A stretch of 64,000 bases of DNA. Source: Roseburia_C sp900315735. GTDB lineage: Bacteria > Bacillota > Clostridia > Lachnospirales > Lachnospiraceae. The notes below the pieces were generated by a model, which did not search any database, was not told the origin of the DNA, and saw nothing but the letters and a program-made list of their open reading frames with translations. The stretch lies in assembly GCA_052118425.1 (NCBI GenBank), contig JBQKHF010000004.1, one strand, 5' to 3'. This document shows, one piece after another, positions 8,183 through 17,094 of the stretch (position 1 is the first letter of the stretch; every line of letters starts with the position of its first letter). Made by a program: the position numbers and the translations under genes.

Positions 8183-10447
8183 ATGAATGAACAGGAGATT
8201 TTAACCCAGTTAAGAAAAGCGGCGGAAGAGATAGAAATACCAGAAGCTCTGAAACCGGAACATATAGAAAAACGATTACAGGAACAAAAAACGAAACAGC
8301 AGCAGGAGCAGCAAAAAGAGCAGCAGAAATCACAGCAGGAAAATCAGAAACAGCCGAAACAGCAGCAGGAAAATCAGCAGCCGAAACAGCATTTGGAATT
8401 GAAAAAAGCTAAGAAAATAATTCCATGGCGCAGACTTGGCAGTATGGTAGCGGTGCTGGCACTGGTAGTATGCAGCGGAATTTATATAACAGTGACCCGT
8501 TTAGATAAGAGTTCCGGTACAGAGCAACCGGAAACGACGAATTCCATAGCTATGACGGATACGCAGCAGACTGTGGGAGAAGCAGATGAAACGGATGTAG
8601 CAGATGAAGCAGAGCGTGTAGATGTGGCATCACTGGGAGATATGTATCATCTTGCATCTGATTATAAGGAAGTATATCGGACACTTATTAAAGGCTATCA
8701 GCAGAACTCGATAGAAGGAGAAACGAGTGCGGAGACAAGCACAGCTGCATCGGGGGCAATGGATTCCGGCAGTGACGAGTATTACTACAGTGATGAAGCA
8801 AAGTATGAAAGTGCCGATGCGGATTTGCCGGAGGGAAGCAAGGAAGGCGGAAAAGATTATTCTACTACAAATCTTCAGATGGAAGGTGTAGACGAGAGTG
8901 ATATTGCTAAAATTGATGGCAGCTACATTTATACCGTAGAGGATAAATATATTGTTATTACGGATATCCGGGATGGGAAATTAGAAGAAGTAACACGATT
9001 CCTGCCGAAGGACTGTGGCGCAGCAGACCGGGTGATGGAAATTTATGTGGATGGAGACCAGTTGATTCTGGTGGTACAGTGCTATGAAACATCCTTAGAA
9101 GGAAACAGTAAGGCTGGCTCTGATAAGGAAACTTCCGATGAAGAAACTGCTGCATCAGATGTTTCTGAAGACAGCGCATTCTTTTATGAAATGAATGGAA
9201 AAAACACCACACAGATACAGGTATACAGTATCGTAGACCGTAAGAATCCAGAATTTGAAGGCAGACTGATTCAGGATGGTTATTATAATACTTCCCGGAA
9301 AATCGGAGATGTAGTCTATCTTTTTACGCAGTATAATATGACATCCGATGTGATGGGATATGTGGAAAAGAAGCATGGTGTAGAAGCCTTGAAGGAAGAA
9401 AATGGTGTCAGCAGCCTGGCAGAAGCAGTGATTCCGAAGGTAAATGGAGAACAGGTTGCTGCCGATGAAATTTATCTGCCGGAGTCGGGAGAGAGCGGTA
9501 TACTGGTTGCATCAGTGGATGTAAATAAGCCGGATAAAGCATTGGACAGTAAGCTTGTAATTACCGGATATGCCCAGACTTATATCAGCAAAGATGCCTT
9601 GTATTTATATGAGGAAGATTATGAGGGGACAGTGGTTACCAATATTGCAAAATTTGCACTGGACGAGGGAAAAATCAGTGGTGTAGCTGCAACGGCAGTA
9701 AGCGGCTATATCAGAGATACTTTTGCAATTAATGCCAGTAATGGATATCTCCGGGTGTTGACAACGGATAATAGCACAGAGGATGAGACAAATGCTCTTT
9801 ATATTCTCGATAAGAATATGAAATTAACCGGACAGTTGACGGGCATTGCACCGGGAGAAGAAATCTATGCAGCCCGCTTTATGGGAAACATTGGTTATTT
9901 TGTAACCTACCGGAATACCGACCCATTGTTTACCGTAGATTTGTCAGATCCGGCGAAACCGGAAATTATCGGCGAACTCAAGGTAACCGGCTTTTCTGAA
10001 TATCTGCATTTCTGGGATGACACACATTTACTTGGCATCGGCTACGAATCAGATGAGAAAACAGGAAATATAGAAAATATTAAGCTTTCCATGTTTAATA
10101 TAGAAAATCCGGAAGAAGTAACCGAAGAAGCCAAACTTGTATTAAAGGATGTAGATTACAGCGAAGCAATATTTAATTATAAGAGTGTCATTATTTCAAA
10201 GGATAAGAATTTAATCGGACTGATTTGTGAGAATTATAGCGGCAGTGAAACAAAGCAGACCTACCAGATATATTCCTATGAAAATGGAACCTTTAAGAAA
10301 CAGGCAGAGATTCCGGGCATTACCGGAGCTAATTACGAGAATGTCCGTGGAATGTATAGCGGAAATGTATTCTATCTTTGGGTTTATGATACCATCACAT
10401 CTTATGATATGACCGATGGATTTAAAATGTTAAAGGAGCGGGAGTGA
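8183..10447 (+). CDS. Membrane-anchored beta-propeller domain protein, probable anti-sigma partner
   Basis: In this 754-aa protein a cytoplasmic segment (residues 1-85), very rich in Gln, Lys and Glu with QQQEQQKEQQ-like runs, precedes one membrane helix (about 87-108). The rest is extracellular. A Ser/Asp/Glu-rich linker leads to a C-terminal domain resembling the secreted beta-propeller family found beside sigma genes in Clostridia (conserved TNLQMEGVDESDIAKIDG motif near residue 230, then repeated strands with IYSYENG-type blade ends). By position it should regulate the upstream ECF sigma factor. No canonical zinc anti-sigma motif is visible in the cytoplasmic part, so regulation is inferred from neighbourhood only. 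Confidence 0.85.
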   Translation: MNEQEILTQLRKAAEEIEIPEALKPEHIEKRLQEQKTKQQQEQQKEQQKSQQENQKQPKQQQENQQPKQHLELKKAKKIIPWRRLGSMVAVLALVVCSGIYITVTRLDKSSGTEQPETTNSIAMTDTQQTVGEADETDVADEAERVDVASLGDMYHLASDYKEVYRTLIKGYQQNSIEGETSAETSTAASGAMDSGSDEYYYSDEAKYESADADLPEGSKEGGKDYSTTNLQMEGVDESDIAKIDGSYIYTVEDKYIVITDIRDGKLEEVTRFLPKDCGAADRVMEIYVDGDQLILVVQCYETSLEGNSKAGSDKETSDEETAASDVSEDSAFFYEMNGKNTTQIQVYSIVDRKNPEFEGRLIQDGYYNTSRKIGDVVYLFTQYNMTSDVMGYVEKKHGVEALKEENGVSSLAEAVIPKVNGEQVAADEIYLPESGESGILVASVDVNKPDKALDSKLVITGYAQTYISKDALYLYEEDYEGTVVTNIAKFALDEGKISGVAATAVSGYIRDTFAINASNGYLRVLTTDNSTEDETNALYILDKNMKLTGQLTGIAPGEEIYAARFMGNIGYFVTYRNTDPLFTVDLSDPAKPEIIGELKVTGFSEYLHFWDDTHLLGIGYESDEKTGNIENIKLSMFNIENPEEVTEEAKLVLKDVDYSEAIFNYKSVIISKDKNLIGLICENYSGSETKQTYQIYSYENGTFKKQAEIPGITGANYENVRGMYSGNVFYLWVYDTITSYDMTDGFKMLKERE

Positions 10448-10450
10448 TTC

Positions 10451-10479
10451 TTGCAAAACTTTCTCGATAGCTTTATAAT
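10451..10479 (+). promoter_or_regulatory. Near-consensus sigma-A promoter just after the beta-propeller gene
   Basis: TTGCAA at 10451-10456, a 17-bp spacer and TATAAT at 10474-10479, starting 4 nt after the upstream stop codon. The predicted start site is near 10486, so the RNA would begin with the GAAA-capped hairpin at 10491-10526 and run through structured element copy 2 towards the reductase gene. Confidence 0.7.
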
Positions 10480-10490
10480 GACAGTATATG

Positions 10491-10526
10491 TGCCGGGTGG
10501 TGGTATGAAAATATCATCACCCGGCA
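10491..10526 (+). other. 16-bp hairpin with GAAA tetraloop
   Basis: 10491-10506 pairs with 10511-10526, including two G-U pairs, closing on a GAAA (GNRA) tetraloop. No T-run follows, so it is probably not a terminator. It sits directly at the predicted 5' end of the transcript from the promoter at 10451-10479. Confidence 0.65.
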
Positions 10527-10608
10527 ACTTATGCAGAATCGGTAACTGCGAAATAGAGAAATGATAAACGAAAAACGAAATGTCTGTCTGCCCAATGTTT
10601 GACAAGAT

Positions 10609-10830
10609 GCCGCCTTCTGTTCACCTATGGGCGAATACATTTACGCAGGCTGTTAGGGGCTCTTAGAATTTTAATAATATCTGGCAACGCTGGTACAGGG
10701 ACGTACCAGCGAGGTGCAGAGGAACATGGATGTGACTTTGCACCGTTTGCCATATATAAAAGAATTATTTCAAAATTCTTAGAGCCCCTTGCAGCCGGAG
10801 TGGTATTCGCTATAGGTGAACAAAAGGCGC
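10609..10830 (-). ncRNA. Structured palindromic element, copy 2 (inverted relative to copy 1)
   Basis: The element has the same fold as 7259-7495, read on the opposite strand. The outer stem is 10611-10638 with 10803-10829, the inner stem 10655-10672 with 10772-10789, the junction helix 10683-10687 with 10747-10751, and the hairpins 10689-10696/10703-10710 and 10713-10718/10739-10744. Relative to copy 1, GGCGCA/TGCGCC becomes GGTGCA/TGCACC, CCGGCAC/GTGCCGG becomes CTGGTAC/GTACCAG, and GGGGCAC/GTGCCCC becomes GGGGCTC/GAGCCCC. Pairing is kept while bases change. The outer stem is unrelated in sequence to that of copy 1. A promoter on the plus strand lies upstream, so plus-strand transcription is equally possible. 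I see no further feature in 10831-10900. Confidence 0.6.
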
Positions 10831-10915
10831 ATCCAGTCAAAGCAGCGGTAAGACATCCTCATTATCATTTAACATTTCGCAGCTGCCATAACAACAAGTG
10901 CAAGGGAGAACAAAC

Positions 10916-12094
10916 ATGCAATACAGAGAAAATCCGGGAAACAAAGACCAACTGTCCATCTTAGGCTACGGCTGCCTGCGTTATTCAAAAAAAGGAACTG
11001 CAATCGACCAGGAGAAGGCAGAGCGGGAGATGGCTGCGGCAGTGGAAGCCGGGGTCAATTATTTTGATACCGCATATACTTACGGTGGAAGTGAAGCCTG
11101 TCTGGGAAAATTTTTGGCAAAGGGCTATCGTGATAAAGTAAAAATTGCCACCAAGCTGCCGCATTATTATATAAAGGCAGAAGGCGATATGGAGCGGTAT
11201 TTTAAGGAACAGCTGGAACGTCTTCAGACAGACCATGTGGAATATTATCTGATGCATATGTTAAATGATATTGCAGCATGGGAGCGGCTGACTGCACTTG
11301 GAATACAGGACTGGATAGCCGAGAAAAAGAAAAATGGTCAGATTGGAAACATTGGATTTTCTTTCCATGGCGGAGCAACTCAGTTTAAGAAAATCATCGA
11401 TTCCTATGACTGGGATTTCTGCCAGATACAGTATAATTATATGGATGAACATACCCAGGCAGGAACCGAAGGCTTAAAATATGCTGCAGCAAAGGGACTT
11501 CCGGTAATCATTATGGAGCCGCTGCGGGGCGGCAGACTGGTGAATGCACTGCCAAAGGACGCCAAAGCAATTTTTGCATCTGCGGAACCGAATCGTTCTC
11601 CGGCAGAATGGGGACTTCGCTGGATATGGAACCATCCGGAGGTAACGGTAGTGCTTTCCGGAATGAATGATATTGCACAGGTAGAGGAAAATGTAAGGAT
11701 TGCATCAGATGCGACAGCAAATGCACTGACAGAGAAAGACTTGGAAATCTTTGAAAAGGTAAAGAAATCCATTAACCAGCATATGAAGGTGCCGTGTACC
11801 GGCTGTGGCTACTGCATGCCATGTCCGCACGGAGTAGACATTCCGACCTGCTTTGCAGCATATAATACACGGTATACCGACAGCTTCTATTCCGGCATGA
11901 AGGCATATTTCATGTGTACCACATTGAAGACCAATCCTTCCAATGCGTCAAAATGCCGCCAGTGCGGAAAATGTGAGAAACACTGTCCACAGTCTATTGC
12001 TATCCGGCAGGAATTAAAGCAGGTGGCAAAGAAGATGGAGAACCCGGTATATAAGATTGCAAGGGCAATTTCTAAACGTATCGGAAAGTATTAG
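10916..12094 (+). CDS. Aldo/keto reductase with C-terminal ferredoxin-like 4Fe-4S domain
   Basis: In this 392-aa protein the (beta/alpha)8 aldo/keto reductase domain (about residues 1-275) shows the catalytic set in family context: DTAYTYGGSE (Asp and Tyr near 53-57), Lys in ATKLPH, and His in LMHML. The C-terminal region carries two iron-sulfur cysteine clusters, CxxCxxCxxCP near 295-306 and CxxCxxCxxxCP near 345-356. This fused form is common in anaerobes and suggests electron exchange with iron-sulfur partners rather than simple NAD(P)H chemistry. ATG 10916 is chosen over an in-frame GTG at 10898 because GGGAG lies about 8 nt before it. The substrate is unknown. Confidence 0.9.
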   Translation: MQYRENPGNKDQLSILGYGCLRYSKKGTAIDQEKAEREMAAAVEAGVNYFDTAYTYGGSEACLGKFLAKGYRDKVKIATKLPHYYIKAEGDMERYFKEQLERLQTDHVEYYLMHMLNDIAAWERLTALGIQDWIAEKKKNGQIGNIGFSFHGGATQFKKIIDSYDWDFCQIQYNYMDEHTQAGTEGLKYAAAKGLPVIIMEPLRGGRLVNALPKDAKAIFASAEPNRSPAEWGLRWIWNHPEVTVVLSGMNDIAQVEENVRIASDATANALTEKDLEIFEKVKKSINQHMKVPCTGCGYCMPCPHGVDIPTCFAAYNTRYTDSFYSGMKAYFMCTTLKTNPSNASKCRQCGKCEKHCPQSIAIRQELKQVAKKMENPVYKIARAISKRIGKY

Positions 12095-12254
12095 AAAAAA
12101 TATGATGAAAAATTGTAAAAAATAAAGGAAATTTGAAGGTGGACACAGAATTATAATATCAGGGGTCGAATAGCGTCCTCTGAATGGTACAGATGATGGC
12201 AATGCATTTACATCGCAGATATGATGATGTAACAGGAAGGGAGAAGATAAGGAT

Positions 12255-13262
12255 ATGACAATTCGGGAACGGATGGAGCGCATGGAGCATGAGATGTTAA
12301 GCCCTTATGCAGCATTAAGCGAGAATTCCAAAGGAAGAGATTATCCGGAGGCACCTTGTGATATACGTCCGGTCTATCAAAGAGACAGAGACCGTATTCT
12401 CCACTGTAAGGCATTTCGCCGTCTGAAGAATAAGACACAGGTATTTTTAACACCGAAGGGTGACCATTATCGTACCCGTATGTCGCATACGTTAGAGGTA
12501 TCACAGAATGCCAGAACCATTGCAAAGGCATTGCGGCTGAATGAAGATCTGGTGGAAGCCATTGCATTAGGGCATGACTTAGGGCATACGCCATTTGGTC
12601 ATGCAGGAGAGCGGGTGTTAAATGAGCTTTGCTCCGGTGGCTTTAAGCATAATAAACAGAGTGTGCGTATTGTAGAAAAATTAGAAAAAGGCGGACAGGG
12701 ACTGAATCTGACCTGGGAAGTGCGGGATGGCATCTTAAATCATCAGACCAGTACGATACCGCATACACTGGAAGGCAAAATCGTCCGTTTTTCCGATAAA
12801 ATCGCTTATATTCATCATGATATTGATGATGCGGTGCGTGGAAAGATAATGGTGGAAGAAGATATTCCAATCGAGATACGAAAGGTACTGGGAAAGAATT
12901 CAGCAGACCGTCTGGATACGCTGATTCATGATATTATTACCAACAGCATGGATAAGCCGGATATCATTATGTCCGATGAAATTTTTCAGGCAATGCAGGA
13001 TTTGCGGAAGTTTATGTTTGTAAGTGTGTATACCAATCCCATTGCCAAAGGCGAAGAGACGAAAGCAGAAGGCTTACTCAGCAAACTGTTTACATATTAT
13101 ATGGAACATCCGATGGCAATGCCGGCGCAGTATACCGATATGATTGCGGAAGGCGAAGAGGAAGACCGGGTAGTATGTGATTATATTGCAGGAATGACCG
13201 ACCAGTATGCGATTGCCAAATTCTCAGAATACTTTGTACCAAAGGCTTGGCAGGTGAATTAA
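12255..13262 (+). CDS. dgt: Deoxyguanosinetriphosphate triphosphohydrolase-like HD-domain protein
   Basis: This 335-aa protein is an HD-domain metal-dependent phosphohydrolase that likely removes triphosphate from dNTPs. The metal ligands are visible as His78 in RMSHTLEV and the H107-D108 pair in LGHDLGHTPFGH, with a further HHDIDD segment near 190-197. The length fits the short bacterial dGTPase-like family. It starts after AAGGGAGAAG and ends 3 nt before dnaG, so the two are translationally close. This dgt-dnaG-rpoD order is characteristic of Clostridia. The physiological nucleotide preference is not certain. Confidence 0.9.
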   Translation: MTIRERMERMEHEMLSPYAALSENSKGRDYPEAPCDIRPVYQRDRDRILHCKAFRRLKNKTQVFLTPKGDHYRTRMSHTLEVSQNARTIAKALRLNEDLVEAIALGHDLGHTPFGHAGERVLNELCSGGFKHNKQSVRIVEKLEKGGQGLNLTWEVRDGILNHQTSTIPHTLEGKIVRFSDKIAYIHHDIDDAVRGKIMVEEDIPIEIRKVLGKNSADRLDTLIHDIITNSMDKPDIIMSDEIFQAMQDLRKFMFVSVYTNPIAKGEETKAEGLLSKLFTYYMEHPMAMPAQYTDMIAEGEEEDRVVCDYIAGMTDQYAIAKFSEYFVPKAWQVN

Positions 13263-13265
13263 GGA

Positions 13266-15047
13266 ATGGCATATTATTCAGATGAATTGATAGAAGAAGT
13301 ACGTTCCAGAAATGATATCGTAGATGTAATTTCCGGATATGTACGATTGACAAAAAAAGGCAGCACGTATTTTGGCTTGTGCCCGTTTCATAATGAGAAG
13401 ACAGGTTCTTTTTCCGTATCACCGAATAAGCAGATGTATTACTGCTTTGGATGCGGAGCAGGCGGAAATGTATTTACCTTTCTGATGCAGTATGAGAACT
13501 TTTCTTTCCCGGAAGCGATGGAGGCATTGGCAGAGCGTGCCGGAATCGAACTGCCGAAGCAGGAAATGAGTGCACAGGCAAAGAAAGAAGCAGACAAACG
13601 CCAGATTCTGTTGGAGATTAACAAAGCAGCCGGCAAATATTATTATATGCTGCTGCGGAGCGAACACGGAAAACAGGCGTATGAATATTTTAAAAAGAGA
13701 GAATTATCGGATGCCACCATGCAGAAGTTTGGGCTTGGCTATTCGGATAAATACAGTGATGATTTGTACCGCTATTTAAGAAAGCTTGGATATGATGATG
13801 CAATCTTAAAGGAATCCGGTCTTGTGTCCATTGACGAAGTCCGGGGCGGTCATGATAAATTCTGGAATCGTGCCATGTTTCCGATTATGGATGTGCATAA
13901 TAAAGTAATCGGATTTGGTGGACGAGTTATGGGAGACGGTGAACCGAAGTATCTGAACTCGCCGGAGACCAAAGTCTTTGATAAGAGCCGGAATCTGTAT
14001 GCATTGAACTTTGCAAGGCAGACCAAGAAACCGCAGATGCTCTTATGCGAAGGCTATATGGATGTAATTGCACTGCATCAGGCAGGCTTTGACAATGCAG
14101 TGGCATCCTTAGGAACAGCGTTTACCAGTGGACATGCCAGTCTGCTGAAACGATATACGAAGGAGGTTTATCTTACCTTCGACAGCGACGGTGCCGGAAT
14201 CAAAGCGGCACTTCGTGCAATCCCGATTTTAAAAGAAGTAGGGCTGACAGCCAAAGTCATCAACATGAAGCCGTACAAAGACCCGGATGAATTCATCAAG
14301 GCACTTGGAGCGGAAGAATACCAGAAGCGGATTGATGCAGCGGAAAACAGTTTTATGTTTGAAATCAGGATTTTAGAGCAGAAATATGATATGAAAGACC
14401 CGGAAGGAAAGACTGCATTCCAGACCGAGGTGGCAAAGAAGCTACTTGACTTTACCACGGAGCTGGAGCGGAACAATTATATGGAAGCTGTGGCGGATAA
14501 ATATCATATGAGCTTTGAGGCACTCCGAAATCTGGTAAACCAGCTGGGAACCCAGGGAGGACTTGTAAAAGAGCGGACACCGCTTAAGAGTGGGCTGAAT
14601 GAGAAGAAGCATAAGAAAGAGGACGGCATGAAGCAGTCCCAGAAATTGCTTTTGACCTGGCTCATCGAATATGATAACCTGTATGATAAAATCAAAGATA
14701 TCATTACACCGGAAGATTTTACGGAAGACATTTTCCGCAAGGTGGCAGAGCTTCTCTATGAGCAGAAGAAGTCGGGTACTGTCAATCCGGCACAGATTAT
14801 CAGTTTATTTGCAGAAGAAGAGGAGCAGCGGGAAGTTGCGGAACTCTTCCATGCGAGAATCCATGAAGTGGATTCTGCCGCAGAGCGGGACAAGGCGTTG
14901 AAAGAAACGATTTTGCGGGTAAAGGATAACAGCATTTCCTATCGCTCGGCACACCTTGAACCTACCGATATGCAGGGCTTACAACAGATTGTGGCAGATA
15001 AGAGAACCTTGCAGAATATGGAGAAAATGCATATTTCTATAGATTGA
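13266..15047 (+). CDS. dnaG: DNA primase
   Basis: This 593-aa protein synthesises RNA primers at the replication fork and works with the DnaB helicase. The N-terminal CHC2 zinc-binding domain has ligands C39, H42, C60 and C63. The RNA polymerase core follows, with the TOPRIM segment LLCEGYMDVIAL near 259-270 and the acidic DSDGAG near 302-307 that binds metal. The C-terminal ~150 residues form the helicase-interaction domain. Length is normal for Firmicutes. It is followed by rpoD after 28 nt in the same operon. Confidence 0.97.
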   Translation: MAYYSDELIEEVRSRNDIVDVISGYVRLTKKGSTYFGLCPFHNEKTGSFSVSPNKQMYYCFGCGAGGNVFTFLMQYENFSFPEAMEALAERAGIELPKQEMSAQAKKEADKRQILLEINKAAGKYYYMLLRSEHGKQAYEYFKKRELSDATMQKFGLGYSDKYSDDLYRYLRKLGYDDAILKESGLVSIDEVRGGHDKFWNRAMFPIMDVHNKVIGFGGRVMGDGEPKYLNSPETKVFDKSRNLYALNFARQTKKPQMLLCEGYMDVIALHQAGFDNAVASLGTAFTSGHASLLKRYTKEVYLTFDSDGAGIKAALRAIPILKEVGLTAKVINMKPYKDPDEFIKALGAEEYQKRIDAAENSFMFEIRILEQKYDMKDPEGKTAFQTEVAKKLLDFTTELERNNYMEAVADKYHMSFEALRNLVNQLGTQGGLVKERTPLKSGLNEKKHKKEDGMKQSQKLLLTWLIEYDNLYDKIKDIITPEDFTEDIFRKVAELLYEQKKSGTVNPAQIISLFAEEEEQREVAELFHARIHEVDSAAERDKALKETILRVKDNSISYRSAHLEPTDMQGLQQIVADKRTLQNMEKMHISID

Positions 15048-15075
15048 GGACAAAATACTATTTAGTCTCGTTTAT

Positions 15076-16296
15076 ATGACGAATCATGAGAGGATGAACA
15101 AGAAAATGGATGAAAAGATGGAAAAGACTACGAAAAAGACAACAAAAGCTGCAAAAAGTGCTCCGGCAGCAAAAGACGAAAAGATGAGCATTGAGGAGAA
15201 AAAAGCAAAATTGCAGGAAAAACTCCACGAACTTCTTGCTCTGGCAAAGAAGAAAAAGAACAGCCTTGAGTATCAGGAAATCAGCGAGTTCTTTAAAGAC
15301 ATGGAGCTGGATGCAGATGAGTTTGAGAAAATCTTAGACTTCCTTGAGACCAACAACATTGACGTACTTCGTATCATGGATGATGACGATATCGATGACG
15401 ATATCATTTTAGATGACGAAGACGAGGTAGAGGTAGAAAAGATTGATTTATCTGTACCGGATGGCGTGTCTATTGAAGACCCGGTTCGTATGTATTTAAA
15501 GGAAATCGGTAAAGTACCTCTTTTAAGTGCAGAGGAAGAAATTGAACTGGCAAAGAGAATGGAATTAGGCGATCAGGAGGCAAAGAAACGCCTGGCAGAA
15601 GCGAACCTTCGTCTGGTAGTAAGTATTGCAAAACGTTATGTAGGACGTGGTATGTTATTCTTAGACCTGATTCAGGAAGGTAACTTAGGTCTGATTAAAG
15701 CCGTTGAAAAATTCGATTACCGAAAAGGCTACAAGTTCTCCACTTATGCAACATGGTGGATTCGTCAGGCAATTACAAGAGCCATTGCAGATCAGGCAAG
15801 AACCATTCGTATTCCGGTTCATATGGTTGAAACCATCAACAAACTGATCCGCGTTTCCAGACAGTTACTGCAGGAGTTAGGACGTGAACCGACCCCGGAA
15901 GAGATTGCAGCAGAGATGAATATGCCGGTAGACCGTGTACGTGAAATCTTAAAGATTTCCCAGGAGCCGGTTTCTTTAGAGACCCCAATCGGTGAAGAGG
16001 AAGATTCTCATTTGGGAGACTTCATTCAGGATGATAATGTGCCGGTACCTGCAGATGCAGCAGCATTTACCCTGTTAAAAGAGCAGTTAGAGGAAGTACT
16101 TGGAACACTGACCGAGAGAGAGCAGAAGGTATTAACTCTTCGTTTTGGTCTGGAAGATGGACGTGCCCGTACACTGGAAGAAGTTGGAAAGGAATTCAAT
16201 GTAACCAGAGAGCGTATCCGTCAGATTGAAGCAAAGGCACTCCGTAAACTGCGTCATCCGAGCAGAAGCCGCAAATTAAAGGACTATCTGGAGTAA
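15076..16296 (+). CDS. rpoD: Primary RNA polymerase sigma factor (sigma-70/SigA)
   Basis: The protein is 406 aa from the first ATG. A Lys-rich N-terminus and region 1.1 (about 35-100) lead to an acidic linker (DDDIDDDIILDDEDEVE), then region 1.2, region 2 (LRLVVSIAKRYVGRGM and the -10-reading TYATWWIRQAITRAI near 225-240), region 3 and region 4 (helix-turn-helix EEVGKEFNVTRERIRQIEAKALRKL near 373-397). No clear ribosome site precedes ATG 15076, and in-frame ATGs at 15094, 15106 and 15118 are alternatives. It directs housekeeping transcription; the TATAAT promoters in this window match its expected target. Confidence 0.97.
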   Translation: MTNHERMNKKMDEKMEKTTKKTTKAAKSAPAAKDEKMSIEEKKAKLQEKLHELLALAKKKKNSLEYQEISEFFKDMELDADEFEKILDFLETNNIDVLRIMDDDDIDDDIILDDEDEVEVEKIDLSVPDGVSIEDPVRMYLKEIGKVPLLSAEEEIELAKRMELGDQEAKKRLAEANLRLVVSIAKRYVGRGMLFLDLIQEGNLGLIKAVEKFDYRKGYKFSTYATWWIRQAITRAIADQARTIRIPVHMVETINKLIRVSRQLLQELGREPTPEEIAAEMNMPVDRVREILKISQEPVSLETPIGEEEDSHLGDFIQDDNVPVPADAAAFTLLKEQLEEVLGTLTEREQKVLTLRFGLEDGRARTLEEVGKEFNVTRERIRQIEAKALRKLRHPSRSRKLKDYLE

Positions 16297-16299
16297 TAT

Positions 16300-17094
16300 A
16301 TGAATAAACTTTCAAAAAGAATGCAGGCAGTTGCAGCATTGGTTCAGAATACCACCTGCCTTGCAGACGTAGGATGTGACCATGGTTATGTTCCAATTTA
16401 TCTGATTCAGTCAGAATGTATTGGGCATGCCATTGCAATGGATGTGAACCGGGGACCGCTTCTTCGGGCAGAAGAACATATCCGGGAAGTTCATTTAGAA
16501 GATTACATAGAGACCAGATTGTCTGATGGACTTACGGCACTGGCTCCATCAGAAGCAGATGGAGTGGTAATTGCAGGAATGGGTGGAGCATTGACAAAGC
16601 GGATTCTTGCGGATCATCCGGAAATCTGGAAGAAGATGAACAACCTTGTGTTACAGCCACAGTCTGAAATAGAAGAGGTACGTCGTTTCATTTATGCAGA
16701 AGACTTTCACATTGAAGAAGAAAATATGGTGGAAGAAGAAGGCAAATATTATGTGATGTTAAGATGCGTACCGGGAAAAGCAGCACCGTTAATGGATGTT
16801 GCTTTTCGTTATGGTGGATATTTATTACAAACCAAAAACGAAATATTAAAACAATATTTAACAAAACAGAAGCAACAGTTCTCGGAAATCTTAAAAAAAC
16901 TTGAAATCCAGAAGCCTATGCCGGAGAAAACTGTATTGCAGAAACCTGAATCGCTGCAACAATCTGCAACGCAACAGGATGAATTGCGGCAGAAAGAAGA
17001 TGGCAGCACAAGACGTTTTGAGCGGCAGAAAGAATTGGAAGAGAAGCTTGCAATGATAGAAGAAGCAGAGCGTATCATGGGAGAAAATGTATGA
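16300..17094 (+). CDS. trmK: tRNA (adenine(22)-N1)-methyltransferase
   Basis: This 264-aa Rossmann-fold SAM methyltransferase has motif I DVGCDHGYVP at residues 23-32 and a downstream VIAGMGGALTKRIL near 87-100 typical of TrmK, which methylates A22 of tRNA. The C-terminal third is Gln/Glu/Lys-rich and predicted coiled coil, longer than the compact catalytic core. It starts 3 nt after rpoD and overlaps the next gene by 4 nt (ATGA), so it belongs to the same operon. Confidence 0.92.
   Translation: MNKLSKRMQAVAALVQNTTCLADVGCDHGYVPIYLIQSECIGHAIAMDVNRGPLLRAEEHIREVHLEDYIETRLSDGLTALAPSEADGVVIAGMGGALTKRILADHPEIWKKMNNLVLQPQSEIEEVRRFIYAEDFHIEEENMVEEEGKYYVMLRCVPGKAAPLMDVAFRYGGYLLQTKNEILKQYLTKQKQQFSEILKKLEIQKPMPEKTVLQKPESLQQSATQQDELRQKEDGSTRRFERQKELEEKLAMIEEAERIMGENV

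Noticed and set aside
7259..10830. Insertion sequence or simple MITE
   Set aside because: No transposase frame is nearby, outer stems are different in the two copies, and core helices covary; terminal repeats of a transposon should be alike between copies.
12095..12254. Promoter with TATAAT near 12152 before dgt
   Set aside because: No acceptable -35 box was found at 16-18 bp spacing, so it is left out of the feature list.
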